37,165 nucleotides of DNA. Source: an uncultured Alistipes sp. Lineage in GTDB: Bacteria; Bacteroidota; Bacteroidia; Bacteroidales; Rikenellaceae. The stretch spans positions 1 to 37,165 of the forward strand of contig CASELE010000024.1 in assembly GCA_949288735.1 (NCBI GenBank), in the 5' to 3' direction. A program made the translations under genes and the position numbers. The notes beneath the pieces are model-generated. The model made no database searches, was not told the origin of the DNA, and worked only from the letters and a program-made list of their open reading frames with translations. Within the stretch, counting starts at the first letter, position 1, and every line of letters starts with the position of its first letter. Positions 8,654 through 17,586 of this stretch are shown piece by piece.

Positions 8654-9538
8654 ATGCAGGAGAGCGAGAACGAGATTCTCCGCCGCGTCCGCAAAATCGA
8701 GATACGGAGCCGCGGGCTCTCGAACGAGATTTTCGCCGGAAAGTACCACACGGCCTTCCGCGGACGGGGCATGTCGTTTTCCGAGGTGCGCGAATACCGC
8801 GCCGGCGACGACGTGCGCGACATAGACTGGAACGTGACGGCCCGCTCGTCGAAGCCCCACATCAAGGTCTACGAGGAGGAGCGCGAGCTGACGATGATGC
8901 TCGTGGTCGACGTCTCGGGGTCGCGCCTCTTCGGCACCACCGACCGGCTCAAGAAGGGGGTCATGACCGAGATAGCCGCCGTGCTGGCATTCTCGGCCGT
9001 GCAGAACAACGACAAGGTGGGGTGCATCTTCTTCTCCGACCGCGTGGAGAAGTTCATACCCCCGAAGAAGGGGCGCAGCCACATACTCACGATCATCCGC
9101 GAGCTCGTCGGCTTCCGCCCCGAATCGGCCGGCACGAAGATCTCGGAGCCCCTGCGCTTCCTCTCGAACGTGAGCAAGAAGCGCTGCACGGCATTCCTGC
9201 TCTCCGACTTCATGGATTCGTCGGAGGAGAGCGCCACGCTGGACGACGCCCTGAAAATCGTCGCCGGGCGCCACGACCTGGTGGCCGTCCGCGTCTGGGA
9301 CCCGCGCGAGGCCGAACTGCCCGACGTGGGCGTCCTCGAGCTGCAGGATGCCGAGACGGGACGCCGCGTATGGACCGACACCTCGTCGCGCGCCGTGCGG
9401 CGCCACTACGCCGAGTCGTGGCTCCGCCGCTCCGCGCAGATCGAGCATGCGCTCCGCCACAACCGCATAGACACGGCCACCGTGCGCACCGACAGCGACT
9501 ACGTGGTCGAACTCATCAAACTCTTCAAGCAGCGATGA
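8654..9538 (+). CDS. DUF58 domain protein of the Bat operon
   Basis: A 294-aa protein of the DUF58 family. The hallmark stretch MSFSEVREYRAGDDVRDIDW (about residues 39-58) is present, followed by NVTARSSKPHIKVYEEERE and a VWA-like core beginning MMLVVDVSGSRLF. No membrane segment or signal peptide is visible, so it is predicted cytoplasmic. DUF58 proteins almost always follow moxR, as here, and are suspected MoxR clients; the biochemical role is not established. Its stop overlaps the next start as ATGA (9535-9538), which indicates translational coupling. Confidence 0.93.
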   Translation: MQESENEILRRVRKIEIRSRGLSNEIFAGKYHTAFRGRGMSFSEVREYRAGDDVRDIDWNVTARSSKPHIKVYEEERELTMMLVVDVSGSRLFGTTDRLKKGVMTEIAAVLAFSAVQNNDKVGCIFFSDRVEKFIPPKKGRSHILTIIRELVGFRPESAGTKISEPLRFLSNVSKKRCTAFLLSDFMDSSEESATLDDALKIVAGRHDLVAVRVWDPREAELPDVGVLELQDAETGRRVWTDTSSRAVRRHYAESWLRRSAQIEHALRHNRIDTATVRTDSDYVVELIKLFKQR

Positions 9539-10527
9539 ACCCTACGAACCGGCTCCGCGCCCTCGGCCTCGGCCTCGCGCTGCTGCTCGCCGCACCCGCG
9601 GCGCACGGCGACGGACGCCCCGCGGTGCGGGGACGCATCGAACCCGACAGCATCCTCATCGGCGACCGCTTCGAGTACGTCATAGAGGTGGACAAGGACC
9701 AGGTGCAGGAGATTCTCTTCCCGGAGTTCTCCCGCACGCAGGGCTTCGAGCTGGTGGGGAGCCTCCCCGTCGACACCCTCGCCCGCGAGGGGCGCGCCCA
9801 GCGGCTGCGCAAGCGCTACGTGCTGGCCGCCTTCGAGGAGGGCAACTACAACCTCGGGCTCCCCGCGGTGCTCTACGCCGACAAGAACATCGTCGACACG
9901 CTCTACGGCGCCGACTCCCTGCGCGTGCACGTGGCCACCTTCGCCATCGACTCCACGTCGCACTCCATCTTCGACCTCAAGCCCCAGAAGAGCCTTCCCT
10001 TCCGGGCGGGCGAGGTGAGCGGCTACGTGCGGTGGGGCGCGGCGGGGCTGCTGCTGGCGGCCCTGCTCCTCTACGCCTCGGCCGAGGCGCTGCGGCGGCG
10101 CGGCCGCAGCGTGGCATCGCTCTTCCGTCCGGCGCCGCCACGGCCGCCCCACGTGGAGGCCATCGGCGCGCTCGAGGCGCTGCACCACCGCAAGCTGTGG
10201 CAGAACGGCCGCTACAAGCAGTACTACTCGGAACTCGCCGACATACTGCGCACCTACATCGCCCGGCGCTACGGCATCGGAGCCATGGAGATGACCACCG
10301 AGGAGATCGTCGGGGCGGCACGCGCCCTGGAGGGGCTCCCGCACAAGTGCGCCGCCGACCTCGGCACCGTGCTGCGCGACGCCGACATGGCCAAGTTCGC
10401 CAGGGCCGAACCCGACGCCGCGCAGAACGAAAACGACTATCTGAAGGCCTACTACTTCGTCGAGGAGACCAAACCCGCCGACGAAAACGGGGCCGGAGCG
10501 AAACCATCGGCACCGGAGGAACCATGA
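9535..10527 (+). CDS. BatD/DUF4381-like membrane protein of the aerotolerance operon
   Basis: A 330-aa protein with a signal peptide (about residues 1-25), a roughly 135-residue beta-rich periplasmic part (RIEPDSILIGDRFEYVIEV...), one membrane helix at about 165-184, and a cytoplasmic domain containing LWQNGRYKQYYSELADILRTYI and a downstream TTEEI. This architecture, with this C-terminal motif, is what Bacteroidota carry between the DUF58 gene and batA. The periplasmic part resembles the beginning of BatD proteins, but the protein is far shorter than a full BatD. It is coupled by ATGA overlaps at both ends (9535-9538 and 10524-10527). The molecular function is unknown; an envelope role with the VWA proteins is inferred. 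Confidence 0.75.
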   Translation: MNPTNRLRALGLGLALLLAAPAAHGDGRPAVRGRIEPDSILIGDRFEYVIEVDKDQVQEILFPEFSRTQGFELVGSLPVDTLAREGRAQRLRKRYVLAAFEEGNYNLGLPAVLYADKNIVDTLYGADSLRVHVATFAIDSTSHSIFDLKPQKSLPFRAGEVSGYVRWGAAGLLLAALLLYASAEALRRRGRSVASLFRPAPPRPPHVEAIGALEALHHRKLWQNGRYKQYYSELADILRTYIARRYGIGAMEMTTEEIVGAARALEGLPHKCAADLGTVLRDADMAKFARAEPDAAQNENDYLKAYYFVEETKPADENGAGAKPSAPEEP

Positions 10528-11263
10528 ACGGACTGAAGAGAACCATACGGCTCTGTCTCGCCGCCGCCGCGCTCTGCAGCGTCACCGCGGCCGCCGCACA
10601 GCAGATGCCCGAGCGGCGCGAGGTGCGGCGCGGCAACCGCCTTTTCCACCGCGGCGACTACGAGGAGAGCATCGGACACTACGAACGGGCCCTCGAGGCG
10701 GACCCCGGCAACTTCGAGGCGACATACAACCTGGGCAATGCCCTCTACCGCGCCGGAAGCTTCGACGCCGCGGCCGGGCGTCTGGCAGCCGCCGCGGCCG
10801 ACACGCTGCGCAGCGGAGAGGAGCGCGCCGAGGCCCTCTACAACCTGGGCAACGCGCAGTTCCGGCAGCAGCAGTACGACAGGGCGCTCGAGAGCTACCG
10901 CCGTTCGCTGCTCCTCAACCCCGCCGACAGCGAGGCCAAGTACAACTACGCCTACACCAAGTGGCTCCTCGACCGCAATCGGCAGCAGCAGAACGACGAC
11001 AGCGACGACGACCGCCGTTCCGACGACGGGGAGCGGCAGCCCCGCCCGCAGCAGGGGGGCGGCGAAGAGCAGCAGGGCGAAGAGCAGCAACAACAGCAAC
11101 AGCAACCGGGGAGAAGCGGCACGGGGACGACGCCCGGGCGGCCGGCATCTCGCCCGAGGAGCAGGAGCGGCTGCTCGACGCCGTACAGGCCCGCGAAGAC
11201 CGCACGCAGGAGCGGCTCAGGGAGCAGCAGGGCGTCGTCGTGCGCGGAGACAAGAACTGGTAA
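10524..11263 (+). CDS. batC: BatC-like TPR protein, reading frame interrupted near its C-terminus
   Basis: The protein has a signal peptide (about 1-25), then TPR repeats (GNRLFHRGDYEESIGHYERA, YNLGNAQFRQQQYDRALESY) and a Gln/Glu/Asp-rich linker. Starting at 10524 after a strong GGAGGA ribosome-binding site (10515-10520), frame 1 runs into an Arg/Ser-rich tail and stops at 11276. The -1 frame instead encodes ISPEEQERLLDAVQAREDRT...GDKNW and stops at 11263, which is the typical end of BatC-type proteins. The switch fits the GGGG run at 11108-11111: one more G, or -1 slippage, yields a coherent protein of about 246 aa. Either a sequence error, a real frameshift, or recoding. The gene precedes batA here, not follows batB as usual. 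Confidence 0.8.
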
Positions 11264-11279
11264 GAGAAGGAGGTAACCC

Positions 11280-12266
11280 ATGCAATTCGCCCATCCGCAT
11301 CTGCTCTGGCTGCTCACGGCGCTCGTGCCGCTGACGGCCTGGTATGTCTACCGCACGCGCCGCGGCGGCGCGGCGCTCCGCATCTCGACGGTGGCGGGCG
11401 TCGTGCGCGCCCCGAAGACGATGCGCTACTACCTGCGCCACATCCCCTTCGCGCTGCGTGCGGCGGCCGTGGCGGCCCTCGTCGTGGCCCTCGCGCGGCC
11501 GCAGAGCGCCGAAATCAACCGCCGCACCACGACCGAAGGCATCGACATCGTGCTGGCCATCGACGTCTCGGGGTCGATGCTGGCGCGCGACTTCCGGCCC
11601 GACCGCATCTCGGCGGCCAAGGAGGTGGCCGGCACCTTCATCGCCGACCGCTACGGCGACCGCATCGGACTGGTGGTCTTCGCCGGCGAGGCCTACACGC
11701 AGAGCCCCCTCACGACCGACCAGGGGAGCCTCCAGACCCTGCTGGGACGCATCCGCAGCGGTCTCATCGAGGACGGCACCGCCATAGGCAACGGACTGGC
11801 CACGGCCATCAACCGGCTGCGCGAAAGCGACGCCGTCTCGAAGGTGATCATCCTGCTCACCGACGGCGAGAACAACGCCGGACAGATAGCCCCCCTGACC
11901 GCCGCCGAAATCGCGCGGGCCCAGGGTATCCGCGTCTACACCATCGGCGTCGGCACCCGCGGCCAGGCCCCCTACCCCTTCGTCGACCCCTTCGGCCAGA
12001 TCAGCTACCGCATGGCCGACGTGCAGATCGACGAGACGACGCTCCGCCGCATCGCCCGCGCCACGGGCGGCGAATACTTCCGCGCCACCGACGAGGAGAC
12101 GCTGAAATCCATCTACGACCAGATCGACCGGCTCGAGAAGAGCCGCGTCGAGGTCTTCGAGACGACCTCCTACCGCGAGGAGTTCCTCGGCTGGGTGATC
12201 GCCGCCCTCGCGCTGCTCGTCGTCGAATTCCTGCTGACGCACCTCGTGCTCAAAAAACTGCCTTAG
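11280..12266 (+). CDS. batA: BatA, VWA-domain membrane protein
   Basis: A 328-aa inner-membrane protein. The N-terminal helix FAHPHLLWLLTALVPLTAW and a second helix near residues 57-73 lead to a VWA domain with an intact metal-binding MIDAS motif DVSGS (Asp95, Ser97, Ser99) and the later LLTDGENNAG. A C-terminal helix (WVIAALALLVVEFLL) closes it. This is the standard BatA layout. Translation is supported by a strong AGGAGG at 11268-11273, six bases before the ATG, which is uncommon in Bacteroidota. In Bacteroides fragilis the Bat proteins contribute to oxygen tolerance; the mechanism is unresolved. It pairs with batB, 6 bases downstream. Confidence 0.95.
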   Translation: MQFAHPHLLWLLTALVPLTAWYVYRTRRGGAALRISTVAGVVRAPKTMRYYLRHIPFALRAAAVAALVVALARPQSAEINRRTTTEGIDIVLAIDVSGSMLARDFRPDRISAAKEVAGTFIADRYGDRIGLVVFAGEAYTQSPLTTDQGSLQTLLGRIRSGLIEDGTAIGNGLATAINRLRESDAVSKVIILLTDGENNAGQIAPLTAAEIARAQGIRVYTIGVGTRGQAPYPFVDPFGQISYRMADVQIDETTLRRIARATGGEYFRATDEETLKSIYDQIDRLEKSRVEVFETTSYREEFLGWVIAALALLVVEFLLTHLVLKKLP

Positions 12267-12272
12267 AGTGCC

Positions 12273-13331
12273 ATGTTCCGATTCGCCCATCCGCAGCTGC
12301 TCTGGCTGCTCTGGCTGCTGCCGCTCCTGCTGATCCTCTTCCTGCTCGCCCGCCGCGACCGCCGGCGCCGGCTCGCCCGCTTCGGCAACCCCGCCCTGCT
12401 CGGGGGGCTGATGCCCGAGGTCTCGGCCGGACGCGTGCGGCTCAAGTTCCTGCTCCTGTGCGCGGCCGTCGCCTGTCTCGTGGTGGCCGCCGCCCGCCCG
12501 CAGTTGGGGTCGAAGCTCCGCGAGGAGCGTGCCGAAGGGGTCGAGCTGATGCTCGCCGTCGACGTCTCGAACTCGATGCTGGCCGAGGACTTCGCCCCCA
12601 ACCGTCTGGAACGGACCAAATACGCCGTCGAACGGCTCATCGAGGGGCTCCGCCAGGACCGCGTGGGACTCATCGTCTTCGCCGGCGAGGCCCGCGTGCT
12701 GCTCCCCGTCACCTCGGACCTGCGCATGGCGCGCGCCGCCGTCCGCCGCATCGACCCCTCGCTCGTCGCCGTGCAGGGGACCGACCTGTCGGGGGCGCTG
12801 ACCCAGGCGCTCCTCTCCTTCTCGAGCAGCACCGACACGGGCGGCAGCCGCGCCGTGGTCCTCATCACCGACGGCGAAGACCACGGCGGGGGGCTCGCCG
12901 AGGCCGCCGACCGCGCCGCCGAAGCGGGCATACGCATCTACACCGTCGGCATCGGAACCCCCGAGGGGGCCCCCATAGAGCTCGACGGCGAATTCATCCG
13001 CGACGAAAAGGGCGACATGGTGGTCTCGAAGCTCGACGAGCAGAGCCTCGGGCTTCTCGCCGAACGGACGGGCGGCGCCTACCTCCGCGCCACGGAGCGG
13101 TCGCTCGGGCTCGAAGAGATTGTCGGACAGCTCAACGCAATGGAGCAGAGCGAACTGGCGACCGTGCGGTTCGAGGAGTACGACGAACAGTACGGCTGGT
13201 TCGTGGGAGCGGCGCTCCTCTTCGTCGTGGCCGAGGCGGCACTGCTCGGACGCCGTAACCCGCGGCTCGCGCGCTTCAACATCTTCAGACGCGAACGCCG
13301 CGGCATCGACCCGACGCTCCGCGACGAGTAA
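12273..13331 (+). CDS. batB: BatB, VWA-domain membrane protein
   Basis: A 352-aa paralogue of BatA. The start MFRFAHPQLLWLLWLLPLLLIL gives the first helix, a second lies at about 58-74, and the VWA domain carries the MIDAS variant DVSNS (Asp97, Ser99, Ser101) plus LITDGEDHGG. A C-terminal helix (WFVGAALLFVVAEAALL) precedes a basic cytoplasmic tail. Both VWA proteins keep the metal-site residues, so both may bind ligands in the periplasm, presumably under MoxR control. The operon ends here: the next transcript is rnpB, and no full batD or batE follows. No convincing terminator was seen between batB and rnpB. Confidence 0.95.
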   Translation: MFRFAHPQLLWLLWLLPLLLILFLLARRDRRRRLARFGNPALLGGLMPEVSAGRVRLKFLLLCAAVACLVVAAARPQLGSKLREERAEGVELMLAVDVSNSMLAEDFAPNRLERTKYAVERLIEGLRQDRVGLIVFAGEARVLLPVTSDLRMARAAVRRIDPSLVAVQGTDLSGALTQALLSFSSSTDTGGSRAVVLITDGEDHGGGLAEAADRAAEAGIRIYTVGIGTPEGAPIELDGEFIRDEKGDMVVSKLDEQSLGLLAERTGGAYLRATERSLGLEEIVGQLNAMEQSELATVRFEEYDEQYGWFVGAALLFVVAEAALLGRRNPRLARFNIFRRERRGIDPTLRDE

Positions 13332-13403
13332 CCGGACCGGGGATCCCGGAGCGCAACGCGCCGAAGCGGACGGAGGGAGGGAGAGACGCTCCGGGGGCCG
13401 GAG

Positions 13404-13434
13404 TTCGGCATTTCGGAAAAAATGCCTACCTTTG
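13404..13434 (+). promoter_or_regulatory. Promoter of rnpB
   Basis: TACCTTTG at 13427-13434 is a perfect TAnnTTTG -7 box. TTCG at 13404-13407 is a three-of-four match to the -33 TTTG with the canonical 19-base spacer. Transcription would begin at about 13441, the 5' end of the RNase P RNA. Confidence 0.7.
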
Positions 13435-13438
13435 CCCC

Positions 13439-13811
13439 GCAAGTCCGCCCTGTCGCCGCCTGCCACGCAGGGGGAGGAAAGTCCGGGCAACAGAGAGCGC
13501 CGCGCAAGCTAACGACTTGATACCCGTGAGGGTATAGCAGCGTAACAGAGAACGACCGCCCCGCGGCCGCCACGACCGCAAGGCGCGGCGGCCCGGAGCA
13601 AGGGTGAAAAGGCGGGGTAAGAGCCCACCGCGGAGGCAGCGATGCACTCCGGCCGTACGTCTCGCGGGTTGCAAGACCATGTATACCGGCAATGAAGGGC
13701 TGCTCGTCCGATGCCGGGGGGTAGGTTGCTTGAGACGGCGGGAGACCGCCGCCCTAGATAAATGACGGGGACCTCCGCAAGGAGGCACAGAACCCGGCTT
13801 ACAGGACTTGC
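13439..13811 (+). ncRNA. rnpB: RNase P RNA, bacterial type A
   Basis: The catalytic RNA of RNase P, which trims tRNA 5' leaders. The ends pair as helix P1 (GCAAGTCC at 13439-13446 with GGACTTGC at 13804-13811). Conserved core blocks appear in order: GAGGAAAGTCCGGGC (13474-13488), ACAGAGAA (about 13544), AGGGTGAAAAGG then GGGGTAAGAGCCCACCG (about 13599-13632), TAGATAAATGAC (about 13755) and ACAGAACCCGGCTTACAG (about 13786-13803). The 373-base length is normal for type A. The exact 5' and 3' ends are set by P1 pairing and could differ by a few bases. Confidence 0.97.
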
Positions 13812-13817
13812 CGGAAT

Positions 13818-13854
13818 GCCGGTGTACGCGTGGCGTACACCGGCCTTTCCGTTT
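13818..13854 (+). terminator. Terminator of rnpB
   Basis: A perfect 11-bp stem (GCCGGTGTACG with CGTACACCGGC), a five-base loop and the T-rich tail CTTTCCGTTT directly follow the RNase P RNA. Confidence 0.75.
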
Positions 13855-14189
13855 CGGGGGTCCCGACGGCGGGCGGACGCCTTGCGACCGGCTCTCCCGG
13901 CGCAGGCGGGGCATTCATCTGCAAGGCGAACGAAAAACACGGAATCTTCCTCTTAGTATCCCGTCTGCGTGGAAAAGCGACGGCTGCCGGCTCTGTCGAT
14001 GAAGCATCAGCGGATACTGATGCGCCATACTCGGTCACTCCGATGTGGCAACAACGCTCAACCTGTACGTGCATCCCGACATCGGTCAAAAACAGAAATG
14101 CGTCGAACGGATGAACCGGTCTCTCGGAATAGCCGCCGGTCCGCGTCCCGGCCCGCCCGCAGACTGTGCTGCCGCCGGCCCGGAGCGGG
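13855..14189. other. Spacer between rnpB and polA with no supported gene
   Basis: These 335 bases separate two convergent transcripts. Short open frames on both strands lack ribosome-binding sites, family-like motifs or suitable composition. I see no tRNA, no clear polA terminator and no strong repeat. Confidence 0.6.
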
Positions 14190-17030
14190 TCAGTGGGCCT
14201 CGAGCCAGTTGCGGCCGACGCCGCAGTCGGTGACCAGGCGCACGCGCAGCTCGGCGGCCGACTCCATGGCCTCGCGCACGAGGGCCGTCACGCGCTCCTG
14301 CTCGTCGCGCCGCATGTCGATGACCAGTTCGTCGTGGACCTGCAGAATCACCCGCGAGCGGATTCCCTCGCGGGCGAAGGCGCGGCTCACGCGGATCATG
14401 GCCAGCTTCATGATGTCGGCCGCCGAGCCCTGGATCGGGGCGTTCACGGCGTTGCGTTCGGCCAGGCCTCGCGCCACGGCGTTGCGCGAGGCGATGTCGT
14501 TCAGGTAGCGGCGGCGGCCGAAGATGGTCGAGACGTAGCCGTCGCGCCGCGCCTCCTCAACCACGCGCTCGGTGTAGGCCTTCACGCCGGGATAGGAGGC
14601 GAAGTAGCCGTCGATGATGGACTTGGCCTCCGTGCGCGGGATGTCGAGCCGCTGGCTCAGGCCGAAGGCCGAGATGCCGTAGATGATGCCGAAGTTGGCC
14701 GTCTTGGCCTTGCGCCGCTCGTCGGGCGTTACCGCATCGACCGTCGTGCCGAAGAGGCGGGCCGCCGTAGCGGCGTGGATGTCCTCGCCGTGTTCGAAGG
14801 CGGCGACGAGGGCCTCGTCGCCCGAGAGGTGGGCCATGAGGCGCAGCTCGACCTGCGAGTAGTCGGCCGAGAGGAGCAGATGGTCGTCGTCCGAGGGGAT
14901 GAAGGCGCGACGGATGCGGCGCCCCAGCTCGTCGCGCACGGGGATGTTCTGCAGGTTGGGGTTGGTCGACGAGAGGCGCCCCGTGGCCGTGACGGCCTGG
15001 TTGAACGAGGTGTGGATGCGTCCCGTCGCGGGGTTGACCAGCTGGGGCAGCGCCTCGACGTAGGTCGACAGGAGCTTCTTCACGCCCCGGTATTCGAGAA
15101 TCCGCTCCACGATCGGATGGCGGTGGGCGAAGCCGCGCAGATACTCCTCCTCGGTGCTGAACTGCCCCGAACGGGTCATGCGCGGCTTCTCGGCGATGCG
15201 CATCTTCGCGAAGAGCACCTCGCCCAGCTGGCGCGCCGAGTTGAGATTGAGCGACGGCTCGTCGGCCAGCGTCCGGATGTCGCGCTCGAGCACCTCCATC
15301 CGGGCGTTGAGCTCGACGGCGTAGTCGGCCAGCGCGGCGCTGTCGATGCGCACGCCCGCCTCCTCGATGTCGGCCAGCACCCGGATGAGGGGCTCCTCGA
15401 TTTCGAAGTAGAGGCGGTCGAGCCCCAGCCGCTCCACCTCGGGCCAGAGCGCCCGCTTCAGGCGCAGCGTGACGTCGGCATCCTCGGCGGCGTACTCCAG
15501 CACCTGCGCGACGGGCACGCGGTCCATGGTGAGCTGCCGGGCGCCGCGGCCGATGAGCGTCTCGATGGCGACGGGCTCGTAGGCGAGGTACTTGCGCGCG
15601 AGGGCGTTCATGTTGTGGCGCCCCTCGGGGTCGATCAGGTAGTGGAGGATCATCGTGTCGTAGAGGAGTCCCTCCGTGCCGATGCCGAGACGACGCAGCA
15701 CCATGATGTCGAACTTCACGTTCTGGCCGATCTTGGCGATGCGCTCCTCGGCGAAGAGGGGGCGCAGGATCTCCGCATATTCGGCCGTATGCTCCGGCGT
15801 GAAGGGGATGTACCAGGCCCGGAAGGGCTCCACGGCGAGCGAAAGCCCCACGATGCGGTCGTTGAAGAGGTCGAAGCCCGTGGTCTCCGTATCGAAGCAG
15901 AACTCCGGATACCGCGCCACCTCGGCCACCACGGCCCGCAGCCCGTCGGCCGACTCCACGAGCCGGTAGTCGTGGGCCACGGTGCGGAGCGTCGCGCAGG
16001 GGCGTCCGCCGTCGTCCTCCGGTGCGGCGGGTGCGGCGGGTGCGGCGGCCGGGTCGGCGAAGAGGTCGCCCTGGCCGCGGAGCGAGGCGGCGCGGCGGGC
16101 GGCGGACCTGGCACGGGCCACGTCGGCCAGCTGGTGCTGGGGGGTCTGCTGCGGAGCGTCGGAGGAGCCGTCGCCGGCGGCCTCGGAGGCGAAGAGGCGG
16201 AAGTCGAGTTCGGCGAAGAGACGCTGCAGCTCGTCGGTGCAGGGCTCGCGCAGGGCGAGCTCTTCGGGGCGGAAGTCGACGGGGACGTCGAGCCGGATGG
16301 AGGTCAGCCGCTTGGCCAGCAGCAGCCGTTCGCCCCACTCGGCGATGCGCTCGCCCTGGCGGCCGCCTATCTCGGCGGCGTGGGCCAGGATGTTCTCGGC
16401 CGTGCCCCACCGCTGCACCAGCCGGCAGGCCCCCTTCTCGCCGATGCCCGGCACGCCGGGGATGTTGTCCGAAGCGTCGCCCCACAGGGCCAGGATGTCG
16501 CGCACGAGCAGCGGGTCGTCTATGCCGTACTTCGCGCGTATCGCCTCGCGGTCGACCACCTCGATGCCCTCGCCCTTCTGACGGTAGATGCGGCAGCGGT
16601 CGGTGACCAGCTGCCCGTAGTCCTTGTCGGGGGTCACCATGTAGACGTCGTAGCCCGCCGCGGCGCCCCGGTGCGCGAGGGTGCCTATCACGTCGTCGGC
16701 CTCGAAGCCCTCGACCTCGAGCACGGGGACCCGCATCGCCTCGAGAATCCGCTTCACGTAGGGGAGCGAGAGGAGGATATCCTCGGGCGTCGCCGACCGG
16801 TTGGCCTTGTACTCGGGGTAGAGCGTGCGGCGGAACGAACCCCCCGGCGGATCAAAGGCTACCCCCAGCAGGTCGGGATGCTCGCGGCGGCGGATGTCGC
16901 GCAGGAACTTCGTGAAGCCGAAGACGACCGAGGTGTTCATGCCGGCGCGGTTGCGCATGGGACGCCCCATGAAGGCGTAGTAGTATTTGAACATCAATGC
17001 GTAGGCATCGACCAGAAAGAGCTTTTGCAT
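14190..17030 (-). CDS. polA: DNA polymerase I
   Basis: A 946-aa three-domain enzyme for Okazaki-fragment processing and repair. Residues 1-283 form the 5' nuclease (MVTPDKDYGQLV, GDASDNIPGVPGIGEKGA). A Pro/Ala-rich linker at about 284-342 separates it from the 3'-5' proofreading domain, which keeps the catalytic DxE (Asp380, Glu382 in FDTETTGFD). The polymerase domain contains motif A DYSQVELR, motif B RRKAKTANFGIIYG and motif C QVHDELV. The motif-B Phe matches the E. coli-type residue that discriminates against dideoxynucleotides. Proofreading is therefore probably active, unlike in some Pol I enzymes. It lies 99 bases downstream of queD and may share its transcript. Confidence 0.97.
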   Translation of the reverse strand: MQKLFLVDAYALMFKYYYAFMGRPMRNRAGMNTSVVFGFTKFLRDIRRREHPDLLGVAFDPPGGSFRRTLYPEYKANRSATPEDILLSLPYVKRILEAMRVPVLEVEGFEADDVIGTLAHRGAAAGYDVYMVTPDKDYGQLVTDRCRIYRQKGEGIEVVDREAIRAKYGIDDPLLVRDILALWGDASDNIPGVPGIGEKGACRLVQRWGTAENILAHAAEIGGRQGERIAEWGERLLLAKRLTSIRLDVPVDFRPEELALREPCTDELQRLFAELDFRLFASEAAGDGSSDAPQQTPQHQLADVARARSAARRAASLRGQGDLFADPAAAPAAPAAPEDDGGRPCATLRTVAHDYRLVESADGLRAVVAEVARYPEFCFDTETTGFDLFNDRIVGLSLAVEPFRAWYIPFTPEHTAEYAEILRPLFAEERIAKIGQNVKFDIMVLRRLGIGTEGLLYDTMILHYLIDPEGRHNMNALARKYLAYEPVAIETLIGRGARQLTMDRVPVAQVLEYAAEDADVTLRLKRALWPEVERLGLDRLYFEIEEPLIRVLADIEEAGVRIDSAALADYAVELNARMEVLERDIRTLADEPSLNLNSARQLGEVLFAKMRIAEKPRMTRSGQFSTEEEYLRGFAHRHPIVERILEYRGVKKLLSTYVEALPQLVNPATGRIHTSFNQAVTATGRLSSTNPNLQNIPVRDELGRRIRRAFIPSDDDHLLLSADYSQVELRLMAHLSGDEALVAAFEHGEDIHAATAARLFGTTVDAVTPDERRKAKTANFGIIYGISAFGLSQRLDIPRTEAKSIIDGYFASYPGVKAYTERVVEEARRDGYVSTIFGRRRYLNDIASRNAVARGLAERNAVNAPIQGSAADIMKLAMIRVSRAFAREGIRSRVILQVHDELVIDMRRDEQERVTALVREAMESAAELRVRLVTDCGVGRNWLEAH

Positions 17031-17129
17031 GGTGGTGTCTGTTTCGCTGCGTTGGAGGTGTGTGGCGGGGTTCGGGACCGCGCGGAGGGTGCCGATACGG
17101 CCGCGCCGGACGGGGCCGGACGGTCACTC

Positions 17130-17582
17130 TCAGGGGTTGTCGTCGGCACACCACTCGGCACACGAGGCGGCCGTCTCGTAGAGCCGCAGGGAGTGGAGCG
17201 CGACCCCTTCGGGAAGGCGCGGGGCGATGCGGGCGGCGAAGTCGGCGAGCATCCGTTCGCACGTGGGCTGGTAGCCGACCGCGAGCACGTTGCCGAAGCG
17301 GGCGCGGAGCTCTCCGACAAGGGGGGCCGAGGCGGGCGTCGCACGCAGCACGAGGGCGTGGTCGAGGCGGTCGACCACCTCCTCGTTCACGATGCGCTTG
17401 AGCAGTCCGAAATCCATCACCATGCCCTCCTTCGGGTCGCCCGGACGGTCGGAGGGACGCCCCTTCACCGTGACGAAGAGGCGGTAGGAGTGGCCGTGTA
17501 TCTCGCGGCAGGGGCCGTCGTAGCCCTCGAGCGCGTGGGCCGTCTCGAAGGAGAATTCGCGGGTCAGTCGGATGATCGGCAT
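17130..17582 (-). CDS. queD: 6-carboxytetrahydropterin synthase / PTPS-family protein
   Basis: A 150-aa member of the 6-pyruvoyl-tetrahydropterin synthase family. The three zinc histidines (His16 in FETAHAL, His29 and His31 in HGHSY) and catalytic Cys25 (CREIHGH) are present. The usual bacterial role is QueD, which converts dihydroneopterin triphosphate to 6-carboxytetrahydropterin in the queuosine/preQ1 tRNA-modification pathway. No other que gene is in the window, so the choice of QueD over another PTPS function rests on the family motif. It starts 4 bases after the sppA stop, so both genes are one operon. Confidence 0.9.
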   Translation of the reverse strand: MPIIRLTREFSFETAHALEGYDGPCREIHGHSYRLFVTVKGRPSDRPGDPKEGMVMDFGLLKRIVNEEVVDRLDHALVLRATPASAPLVGELRARFGNVLAVGYQPTCERMLADFAARIAPRLPEGVALHSLRLYETAASCAEWCADDNP

Positions 17583-17586
17583 GGCA

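Noticed and set aside
13345..13395. CCCGGAGCG...CGCTCCGGG pairing downstream of batB, considered as a terminator
   Set aside because: Nine-base arms are 33 bases apart with no T-run, so termination is not supported.
13426..13914. Minus-strand open frame across the RNase P RNA
   Set aside because: It is antisense to rnpB, a well-known source of false hypothetical proteins.
14045..14233. Small GTG-started ORF (MATTLNLYVHPDIGQKQK) in the rnpB-polA spacer
   Set aside because: No ribosome-binding site, and its 3' part overlaps polA antisense with degenerate composition.
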